Origin: Candidatus Amoebophilus asiaticus 5a2 | GTDB lineage: Bacteria > Bacteroidota > Bacteroidia > Cytophagales > Amoebophilaceae | NCBI RefSeq assembly: GCF_000020565.1 | Contig: NC_010830.1 | Span: forward strand, 1,468,001-1,532,000 | DNA length: 64,000 nt | Reading direction: 5' to 3' | Shown: piece by piece, positions 57,069 through 64,000 of the stretch | Layout: each line of letters begins with the position of its first letter | Position numbering within the stretch: position 1 is the stretch's first letter | Position numbers and translations under genes: made by a program | The notes under the pieces: generated by a model | Database searches by the model: none | Told to the model about the DNA's origin: nothing | What the model saw: only the letters and a program-made list of their open reading frames with translations

Positions 57069-58094
57069 TAAGGCATCAAATAATCAAACTAACCCACAAC
57101 CGCCCAATTCATCTAACAATAATATATCCGTTGATTCTATACAGAAAGCTATAGCTGAGCTAGAAGAGTCAGTAAAAAACAACACAGCAACCCCTCAACT
57201 AAAGAATGTTTATGCATTACTGGAATATTTACCGCCTAAAAGATTTAAACAGAATGCAGACGGAAGCTTATCTCGTATCAATGAGGAAAAAAGTGGTAAA
57301 GAGTTATATATTAAATTTATTGATACTATACCATTTGCGGAGGCTCTATATGACACAAATACACCAGAATTATTAGAAAATATTGTTGATTGGTTAGTAG
57401 AGAAGAAATTGTTAGAAGCTAATGAAATGGATGAACAAGGTAATACTCCGTTAGAGCAACTCATATTAGCTTTTAGTAAAAAACCTTTTAATGCTATAAA
57501 CCTAAAGCGTATGATAGATGCTTGGATGAAGCAAGGTGCTCAGCTTACCCCTAACAAAGCAAGCAAATTACTAGAGGAATTAGTGAAAAGCTCTACTTTC
57601 GATTTAAAAAAGTATACTGATATAGTAGGTTTTCTTACCAAACAAGGTGCTCAATTGCTGCCTGATAAAGCCAGTGAATGGCTAGAAAAATTGATAGAAG
57701 CACCTACTTTCTTCTCAGAAACGTATGTTGAAAGAATTAATTTTTTTATAAAACAAGGCGCAACGCTAAAAAACAATACCAAGGTTACTGCTTTACTTCA
57801 AGAAGCTGTTAAAAGAGAGGATAAGAAATTATATGCATCTCTTTTAAGGTTAGGAGCAGATCCTAATATAGAAGTAACTCATCCATATATGGGCGAGATG
57901 CCCTTTTTACATATGTTGTACGGAGGCTTGGACAAAGTAGAAGAAGAACTCTTCCAAGAATTAATTAAAGACTCTAAAGTAAATATCAATATTACTAATC
58001 AAAAAGGACTTACGCTTGCTATGGACATAGCTTACAAGCATAATCCTTTAACTAGGGTTATGGAAAATCTATTACAGCGGAAAGATTTAGATAT

Positions 58095-58825
58095 GGTATT
58101 GTTAAATTAAGATAGAAAGCTGATTGTTTAGTTTGGCCACGAGTAAATTAAGTGATTTTTCAATCATATGTACCTGCTTGCTATAACATTTACCTTTGCG
58201 CTTAAATCTAGCTAAATAGTGCCTAATTAAGCTATTATATCCTTCCACTGTATATGTTTCTGATTTGCTTTGTCTATGTTTATCTTTTGGAATAAACTGC
58301 TGGTAGCTTCTCCAATAATCACTACAATACAGCTTGCCTATATCCTTGACGCGCTCCCATAACTTCACTCCCGTTTGTGTCGAGCGATCTCCACACACAT
58401 ATGGTATAAAACGCTTGCTTATCCTATCAACACCTATCCATATCCAGCAGTAGACTTTTTTGAACCCACATACGTGTGTATTTCATCCATCTCGACTATC
58501 TCTACTTGATCTTGGCTTTCTGGTAAACTTACTTGATCTCCACATGCTTTTACCCATTGATAGACTATCCCATAGCTTATGTTGAGTATACGGCCTATAG
58601 CTCGAAATCCTAATCCTTCTAAGTATAATTGCAACGCTTTTCGCTTAGTAGATAGAGGTTTAACATCCGATTTGTGACTAACTGTGTAAGGGAAACGGCA
58701 ACTTTTACACTGGTAGCGCTGTCTACCTCTAACAATTCCATCTTTACAGCTTTGAGCATTATTACATCGAGGACAGTTCATACTTTTCCTCTAACTTAAT
58801 AATCCTATCTCTTTTTAACAATACC
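58095..58825 (-). mobile_element. IS1-family element, copy 2, target duplication TTAGATAT
   Basis: A 731-bp element with GGTATTGTTAAA-type inverted ends and 8-bp direct TTAGATAT copies (58087-58094 and 58826-58833). It is a close relative of copy 1 at 42452, in reverse orientation, and splits the ANK-like gene. Confidence 0.93.
58102..58781 (-). CDS. IS1-family transposase (copy 2), -1 frameshift type
   Basis: Frame 1 runs from 58781 down to 58434 (CPRCNNAQSCKDG, GFRAIGRILNISYGIVYQWV, VEMDEIHTYVGSKK). The second frame, reached by a -1 shift at A-AAA-AAG, continues VYCWIWIGVDRISKRFIPYV and ends at 58102. It has several differences from copy 1 (for example GVDRIS for AVDRLS), so the two are distinct lineages. 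No disabling change is seen. Confidence 0.88.
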
Positions 58826-59158
58826 TTAGATATTAATACGATAAAGGTAGGAGATGCTTGCTCAGGAATCAAAAGTTTTACATTATTAGATATAATTATA
58901 GATAATTGTTCTGTAATACCTACTGGGCATGATTGGCAAAAGCAGATAATATTAAATGGCAATAAAAAATGGCTAGAAGTATTGAAAAAAATGAGCAGCC
59001 ATAAAAATTATTTTGTAAATGATAAAAATATCAATCTAGCTACAAATAAAAACAAGCAATTAGAGGAGATTCATGTTCCTGACAAAATAGACACTGATGC
59101 AATAGCTGTAGCAAAAGAAATTCTCAATATTTTACAAAAGGGTCCTGGAAAATTTTAA

Positions 59159-59280
59159 TAGGGTAAAAAGGCATATGTTTTGGAAGAAACAAAATAAATA
59201 ACCCCGCCGCAAGCAGCGGGGTATTCAACTGATAAATTTACGAGTATTTAATTAGTTTTAATAGAGGCTTATTGCTCTTA
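59159..59280. terminator. G+C-rich hairpin after the ANK-like gene (59201-59222)
   Basis: ACCCCGC and GCGGGGT arms with an 8-nt loop stand out in otherwise AT-rich DNA, 42 bp past the ANK-like stop. On the minus strand it is followed by T-rich sequence (TTATTTATTTTG), so it would work best as a terminator for leftward transcription. The rest of this spacer is featureless. Confidence 0.45.
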
Positions 59281-60151
59281 GAGGCTGTCTAAAAAGGGTA
59301 ATTTAGATAGGAAAAGCAGACAAAACTTTATAAAATTAGTTAGTGAACTTTAAACTAACAGCTATGCCATACACTAGCGATTTAACAGATAAGGAATGGG
59401 AAGTGTTAGAACCATTAGTTACTTACATAGGTCCTTGCCGACCCCGTAAATACACTATAAGAGAAGTATTAGATGCTATTTTCTATTTAGAAAAAACAGG
59501 CTGTCAATGGCGCATGCTACCTGCCCATTTTCCACCCTGAAAAAGTGTTTATGACTTGTATTATCGCTGGCGAAGAAATGGTAAATGGGACTTAGTCCAT
59601 GATACACTTCGAGATCAAGTACGAGAAAAGTTGGGCAAACAAGCCATACCTAGCGCTGCCATTATGGATAGCCGCTCGGTTAAAACAGCACAAAAAGGGG
59701 GTCGAGAGGCTATGATGCAGCAAAAAAAGTAAAAGGCCGTAAGCAGCATATTATTGTTGATACGCTGGGGCTTATACTTTGTGTGGTAGTACATTCAGCT
59801 CACTTATCAGACTCAAGAGGATGTCATCTTTTGCTTATTCGCCTTTTTAATACATTCCCTTCTATTAAACACATATGGGTAGATGGAGGATACCAGAAAG
59901 GATGTATAATGTGGGCTTATGGGGTGCTAGGTTATACTTTAGAAGTTGTACAACGGCTCTCAAATGGGTTTCATATTCTAAAAAAGCGATGGATAGTCGA
60001 GCGTACATTTGCTTGGCTGAGTTTTTCTAGGAGGCTCTCTAAAGATTACGAGCATAATCCCAAGTCTTCTGAAACACATATTAAAATTGTTATGATTAGA
60101 ATCATGCTTAAGCGGCTTTTATGACTCCATTTTGGCTTTTTAGACAGCCTC
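59281..60151 (+). mobile_element. IS5-family (IS427-like) element, decayed
   Basis: An 871-bp element with near-perfect inverted ends GAGGCTGTCTAAAAAG. The flanks extend the palindrome (CTCTTA on the left, TAAGAG on the right), giving at most a TA target duplication. It belongs to a different subtype from the element at 56178. Confidence 0.9.
59343..60124 (+). pseudogene. IS427-like transposase with nonsense and frameshift mutations
   Basis: The frame starts [20 protein letters not shown] and reads to LPAHFPP, where a Trp codon has become TGA (59538-59540). It continues KSVYDLYYRWRRNGKWDLVH and AAIMDSRSVKTAQKGG (first Asp), then shifts frame at about 59700. The third part reads DAAKKVKGRKQHIIVDTLG, IWVDGGYQKG (second Asp) and RWIVERTFAWLSFSRRLSKD (Glu). 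All catalytic residues survive, but two lesions break it. Confidence 0.88.
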
Positions 60152-60164
60152 TAAGAGGTTAAAG

Positions 60165-60720
60165 ATATCCCTGAGTTATTACTTGTACTTCTGTTTTAGA
60201 GTTCTGAGAAAAGCCATTTAAGGCATAGATCATCGCTTTGGTATGAGGGCCTAGTAAATCCTTGCCTGCTGCTTGAGGTAAGGGAGCAACTATTTTTTTA
60301 CCACATGCACACATTTTTCATGATAGCGTCTGTATTCTATTACATAAGGATTGATAAGTGGTATTCCTATACGTTGCTCCCTGGTAAAATGATTACCTAC
60401 CTTTACTTATGCTTGGCACAAGCAAGTGTTTACCTTGAGTTCTACGATCTCATCTGCTGGCATAGGTTGGTATGTGCTCCCTCGATGGCCGGGCTAACCA
60501 CCAGCTCTACGGTTACTTTTTGCCCTATTTCTTCTTTTGTTAGCATAAAGGTCTCTGGATGGTGGTAGGGAAGAGTTGGTTGAGTTTAAGTTAAGCTGCT
60601 CTTTAGGCCTTTGTATTTCTTGTTGAAGTCCACTATAACCAATTCCCTGGAAAATCTATTCTCTTTTCCAAGTAAATCAACTCTTGTTTGTAAGTCAGTA
60701 TGCATAAAGTAAATAAGATA
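60165..60720 (-). pseudogene. Relic of an IS66-family tnpC transposase
   Basis: Minus-strand scraps in several frames match the IS66 transposase layout in order. They are LNLNSTNSSLPPSRDLYANK (N-terminal coil and the NSSLPPS motif), LTKEEIGQKVTVELVVSP, and IEYRRYHEKCVHVVKKIVAP followed by LPQAAGKDLLGPHTKAM. The last corresponds to the IEYRxYxxxC...APLP region. Stops and frameshifts are frequent. The C-terminal catalytic half is missing, apparently lost at the junction with the IS427-like element at 60151. Confidence 0.65.
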
Positions 60721-60885
60721 GCTTCTCTATGCCAATCTATAACTTTCCTTTCGCTTATCTAACCATTACCTTGTCTTATTTTGGGTTGGTCCCTGAACGG
60801 GTACAATAATATGGACTAAACTGCGTAGTCAACTAATGTAGAAATATGTAAAAAATAAGAGTATATACTTAATTAATATACATTT
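60721..60885. other. Short intergenic region after the symporter gene
   Basis: No gene or repeat is recognised. The sequence is AT-rich near 60840-60885, where the dicarboxylate symporter transcript should end. Confidence 0.4.
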
Positions 60886-62220
60886 TTAATCAGCTGTACT
60901 TTTTGCTGTAACAGACTTATTAATATCATTATCAGATGTTAACTCTCCTTCTGTACTAGCAACCACTACAGCTACTACAGCATCGCCTGTGATATTCGTA
61001 ACTGTCCTACACATATCCAGAATACGATCAGGTGCTAAAATGAGTGCTAGCCCTACGCCAGGAATACCTATAGCATGCAATATCATAGTTGTAGTAACCA
61101 TAGCTGCACCGGGTACGCCAGCCACGCCTATAGAAGAAATAGCAACATTTGCTACAATCATAAATTGAGTTTCTAGCGACAATTTTATACCTAGTGCTTG
61201 CGCAATAAAAACCACTGCTATCCCTTGGTAAACAGCCGTTCCATCCATATTTACAGTAGCGCCTAGCGGCAAAACAAAGTTGCTTATTTCTTCAGAAACG
61301 CCTAAATGTTTTTCAACACGCTCCATAGTAACAGGAAGGGCTGCAGAACTAGAACTAGTAGTAAAAGCTATAAGCTGTGCAGGACGTATTTGCTTAAGAA
61401 AAGTAAGATAACTTTTCTTTGTAAAAAACCTCATTATAATAGGATATATTACTAGCGTCATTATAGCTAACCCTAGCACTACAGTACCGACATACCATAG
61501 TAGTGCGTACAAGATTTCAAATACCTCATATGTATTACTACCTCCAGCTATTTCTATCAAAAGAGAAGAAACCAAAGCAAAAACTCCAAAAGGAGCTAGC
61601 TTCATAATAAACCCTACAAGCTCTATAATAGCTTCATTAATTCCTGAAAAGAATAAGATAACAGGCTTACTTTTTCTAACTGGTATCTTAAGAAGTGCTA
61701 TACCCAACATCGTAGCCACTAGTACTACCTGTAGTAAACTCATATTATTTCCTAAGGCTTGAAATAAATTTTCAGGTACTAGATCTACTAAGAATTGTAA
61801 GGGGCCGGTAGCTTTTGTTTGCTCAAAAGATACTGAATGCTGCTCAGCCTGCCCACCATAAAGTTTTAAAAGAGAATCTCTGGTCTGTTCTGAAATCACC
61901 TCTCCTGGCTTTATTATGTTAGCAACAGCAAGTCCAAGGATGACAGCTAGTATTGTTGTAATGGTATAGATAATAAAAGTCTTTCCTCCAATTCTAGAAA
62001 GCTTAGTAGTATCCTCTATACTGGTTATACCTATTACCAAAGAAACAAAAACTAATGGTATAGCTATCATTTTCAAGCTATTTAAGAATACTGTACCAAA
62101 AGGCTTGATATAATTAATGGTAAAAGAAACAGGCCAACCCAGCTGAATAGATAATAGAGCAAAGCATAACCCTAACGCTAGACCTATTAGTATCTGGATG
62201 TGAAGTTCAATTTTTTTCAT
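60886..62220 (-). CDS. Dicarboxylate/glutamate:cation symporter (DAACS family)
   Basis: A 444-residue inner-membrane importer of the GltP/DctA/GltPh fold. The re-entrant loop HP1 reads TSSSSAALPVTMERVEKHLG (serine-rich, diagnostic). TM7 has VNMDGTAVYQGIAVVFIAQ (the NMDGT motif binds substrate and Na). HP2 is VAGVPGAAMVTTTMILHAIGIPG, and TM8 has LILAPDRILDMCRTVTNITGDA. The Asp and Asn in TM8 fit acidic amino acids or C4 dicarboxylates. It is likely a route to take carbon and nitrogen from the host cytosol (inference). It stands alone. Confidence 0.93.
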   Translation of the reverse strand: MKKIELHIQILIGLALGLCFALLSIQLGWPVSFTINYIKPFGTVFLNSLKMIAIPLVFVSLVIGITSIEDTTKLSRIGGKTFIIYTITTILAVILGLAVANIIKPGEVISEQTRDSLLKLYGGQAEQHSVSFEQTKATGPLQFLVDLVPENLFQALGNNMSLLQVVLVATMLGIALLKIPVRKSKPVILFFSGINEAIIELVGFIMKLAPFGVFALVSSLLIEIAGGSNTYEVFEILYALLWYVGTVVLGLAIMTLVIYPIIMRFFTKKSYLTFLKQIRPAQLIAFTTSSSSAALPVTMERVEKHLGVSEEISNFVLPLGATVNMDGTAVYQGIAVVFIAQALGIKLSLETQFMIVANVAISSIGVAGVPGAAMVTTTMILHAIGIPGVGLALILAPDRILDMCRTVTNITGDAVVAVVVASTEGELTSDNDINKSVTAKSTAD

Positions 62221-62697
62221 ATGGCGCTCAGTTTATAATGTTATATAACTTCATGCAGCGATACAAAGTGAAATAAGCTTATAAACACATTAACATTCTG
62301 CTTTAAGCTTACTAATAAAACTGGATACATATGTTATGGCTTATTATTATACAGTTATGATATATCTAGCAACTTGCTCAAGAGACCTGTTTAAAATTTT
62401 CCAATCCCTATAAATCTTCAAGCTACACACATTCCTATTTAGTAAGTAATAAATATTGACGGATTTTATTCTAGCCTACTATTTAAATTCGTATCTTTTT
62501 ACATACTCTCTAGAAATACCTTAGATAAATAATTAACCATCGACCTTATTTACAAGAAGAATCACATAACTAATCAAAATTATTTGTCAATATGGCTAAC
62601 TATATTTATTTATAGCAATCTCTTAAAACAAGGCCCTTTTTTATTAAAAAGGTATCTAAATTCCAAGTTGTATTTTTAACTATATATAGTTAAACTA
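62221..62697. other. 477-bp intergenic region
   Basis: AT-rich DNA between the symporter start and the rpoZ stop. It should hold the symporter promoter. I checked both strands for IS scraps and found none I could name. Confidence 0.45.
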
Positions 62698-63027
62698 TTA
62701 GACTGCCGTATTTTCTTCTTCAGCATGACGATACATCAACTTACCTTCTAAAAATTCTTCTGTAGCAATGGTAGTTGGTTTAGGAAGTTTTTCATAAAGT
62801 CTTGTTATCTCTGCCTGCTCCTGCTTAGCAGCCTTTTCTTCATCTTGTAACTCTTCTGTATCGTCTGATACAAAATCTACCAGTTTACTATCAAGATCTT
62901 CTTTCATATGTAATGCAACTTGACGAGCACGTTTAGAAATGATAGCTACTGCTTCATATACGTTACTTGTTGGGGCGGTTAATGCTGAAAAGTCTCTGGT
63001 AACTAGGGTGTTAATTTTATATTTCAT
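62698..63027 (-). CDS. rpoZ: RNA polymerase omega subunit, Bacteroidota type
   Basis: A 109-residue protein. The omega-type core TSNVYEAVAIISKRARQVALHMKEDLD (near residues 19-45) is the AxxRARQ region that binds beta-prime. LPKPTTIATEEFLEGKLMYR is the usual Bacteroidota tail. It lies 5 bp after the bamD stop, the standard bamD-rpoZ pairing in this phylum. Confidence 0.85.
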   Translation of the reverse strand: MKYKINTLVTRDFSALTAPTSNVYEAVAIISKRARQVALHMKEDLDSKLVDFVSDDTEELQDEEKAAKQEQAEITRLYEKLPKPTTIATEEFLEGKLMYRHAEEENTAV

Positions 63028-63032
63028 AGCAA

Positions 63033-63836
63033 TTAATTATTCTTATCGTTTACAAAATTATTAATTTTTTCAAGGGCAGCGTTATATACACTTTCTAATG
63101 TCTTGAGATATTTACTATTTGGGAATTTATCTAAAAATATGTAATAATAATTTACGACAGCATACAACCTATCAGGTTGTTCTTTAACCTCACTTCCCAA
63201 TGCCCATTTATACTGAGCCTGTATTTGTAAACACAGGGCCTCTTCTTGGTAAATGGACTCAGGATATTTTTCTCGAAAATTTCCTAATGCTATAACAGCC
63301 GCCTTATAATGTCCTAATTCGTAATAAAGCTTAGCAGCTTTAAAGGATTTAAGCATAAGCTTATTCTGTAACTCATCATTATACTGGTGAGCCTCTTGTT
63401 GATAAGTGCCGGAAGGATACTTGTTAAGATATGTTTGTAGCGTTTTAAGTGCTTTTTCTGTTACTGCTTGATCCAAGCGAATATCAGGTATAGATAAATA
63501 AAGTGAATAGCCTTGCATATACAAAGCTTCCTCTGCTTGCGCTAACCTAGGATAAGTCTTGTAAAAAGACTCAAAGCAATAAGCGCTCATTTTATAAGAT
63601 TTCTGATAAAAGTAAGCATATGCCTGGTAAAATTGCGCTGGTATAATTTCTTTCCTTCCCTTGAGCATAGGGATAACTTCTTTGAACAACTGCAACGCTT
63701 CGTAATAGTCTTTAGCTTCATAGCGTGCCACAGCTTGTTGATACTTGCTAAGGTAATTACCAGAATGGGTGTGTGTAGCGCAAGAAGCAAGCGCTAGTCC
63801 TATTAATCCTATTTTTATAAATTTAATATATGACAT
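63033..63836 (-). CDS. bamD: Outer-membrane assembly lipoprotein BamD
   Basis: A 267-residue lipoprotein with a signal ending LALASC (Cys19). TPR-like repeats fill the mature part: YQQAVARYEAKDYYEALQLF, EALYMQGYSLYLSIPDIRLD, ALKTLQTYLNKYPSGTYQ and AVVNYYYIFLDKFPNSKYLK. BamD works with BamA to fold beta-barrel proteins into the outer membrane. Five bp separate it from rpoZ, so the two share a transcript. Confidence 0.92.
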   Translation of the reverse strand: MSYIKFIKIGLIGLALASCATHTHSGNYLSKYQQAVARYEAKDYYEALQLFKEVIPMLKGRKEIIPAQFYQAYAYFYQKSYKMSAYCFESFYKTYPRLAQAEEALYMQGYSLYLSIPDIRLDQAVTEKALKTLQTYLNKYPSGTYQQEAHQYNDELQNKLMLKSFKAAKLYYELGHYKAAVIALGNFREKYPESIYQEEALCLQIQAQYKWALGSEVKEQPDRLYAVVNYYYIFLDKFPNSKYLKTLESVYNAALEKINNFVNDKNN

Positions 63837-63893
63837 GGATGCAAATTAACTCATAAATATACGTTTTCAAAGTACAAAACCGTCCAACCATCT

Positions 63894-64000
63894 TTAATTA
63901 AGTTCTTTCTTTGAATTTATATGGTTTTTTTGTGCGCTTTTATTACCAGCTTTTTGTGCAGCAACTTGTTTTCTTAATAAAAACTCTTCTAATATAGGTT
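63894..64000 (-). CDS. C-terminal end of an unidentified gene
   Basis: The last 34 codons of a minus-strand gene entering from beyond the window: PILEEFLLRKQVAAQKAGN, then KSAQKNHINSKKELN and a TAA at 63894-63896. It is basic and probably helical. It lies 57 bp upstream of bamD on the same strand. There is too little to name. Confidence 0.55.
   Translation of the reverse strand, partial: PILEEFLLRKQVAAQKAGNKSAQKNHINSKKELN

Larger units (their letters stand above)
56135..59158 (+). pseudogene. ANK-like protein gene interrupted by two IS elements
   Basis: ATG at 56135 begins MEKNHLRSIFIISL, a signal-type start, and is cut at 56178 by an IS5-type element. After it (57069) the frame resumes with KASNNQTNPQPPNSSNNN, then an ankyrin-like body (NEMDEQGNTPLEQLILAF, LRLGADPNIE, NITNQKGLTLAMDIAY). 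It is cut again at 58095 by IS1. After 58825 it continues INTIKVGDACSGIKSFTLL and ends NILQKGPGKF at 59158. Removing each IS with one target duplication leaves a single clean frame through both joins. The reconstructed product is about 460 residues. The first 14 residues are separated from the rest, so the gene is probably silent. An internal ATG at 57409 could still start a truncated product ending at 58110. Confidence 0.82.

Overview
The window looks like the chromosome of an obligate intracellular Bacteroidota symbiont, most like Candidatus Amoebophilus asiaticus or a close relative (for example Cardinium). This is inferred from gene content and not from a database match. The DNA is AT-rich. 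Bacteroidota-typical families are present (GldH, DUF3822, DUF4296, DUF2723, a BamD/omega pair). There are several ankyrin-repeat (ANK) proteins with export signals, host-dependence functions (lipoate ligase, two importers) and a very heavy load of insertion sequences (IS) at every stage of decay.

Layout. 1-11.2 kb: topA (cut by the window edge), a ureohydrolase-like gene with a damaged metal site, two paralogous secreted ANK proteins, a GT2 glycosyltransferase, a Nudix hydrolase, DUF3822, DUF4296 and an Smr protein. 11.2-13.6 kb: a decayed IS982 carrying a 9-bp tandem repeat, a 180-bp MITE and a broken IS1182-type element. 13.8-20.7 kb: one 2303-residue protein joining a lipoprotein-type N-terminus, Ser/Thr kinase, AAA ATPase, GAF, PAS, histidine kinase and receiver. 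20.9-22.9 kb: IS982 nested in an IS5-family element, plus a 79-bp MITE. 23.3-33 kb: housekeeping genes (rlmB, recQ, gldH, recX, radA, der, sufB, lplA). 33.6-35.0 kb: an IS1182 copy just upstream of a DUF2723 membrane protein, followed by mutL.

40.4-44.8 kb is an IS nest: IS5-type, then an IS481-type transposase gene split by a MITE that itself holds an IS1 and an IS1182 element. 45.2-48.6 kb is the tig-clpP-clpX protein quality-control cluster, followed by tRNA-Leu(UAG), a synthetase-only RelA/SpoT-like gene and an MFS transporter. 52-56 kb: a second IS5-type copy, rnhB and a solitary nuoL. 56.1-60.7 kb: an ANK-like gene interrupted by two IS, which reads in frame once both are removed, followed by a decayed IS5/IS427 element and an IS66 relic. 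60.9-64 kb: a dicarboxylate/glutamate symporter, rpoZ, bamD and the tail of another gene.

The strongest theme is transposon traffic. Target duplications can be read for most elements. Two MITE families share inverted repeats and 3-bp A-N-T target duplications with full-length IS5/ISL2-type elements nearby. One IS1182 copy has mismatched flanks that suggest gene conversion from its near-identical partner. Normally clustered genes stand alone here (sufB without sufCDS, nuoL without other nuo genes), which fits IS-driven rearrangement. The host-interaction candidates are the ANK proteins and the giant chimeric kinase.
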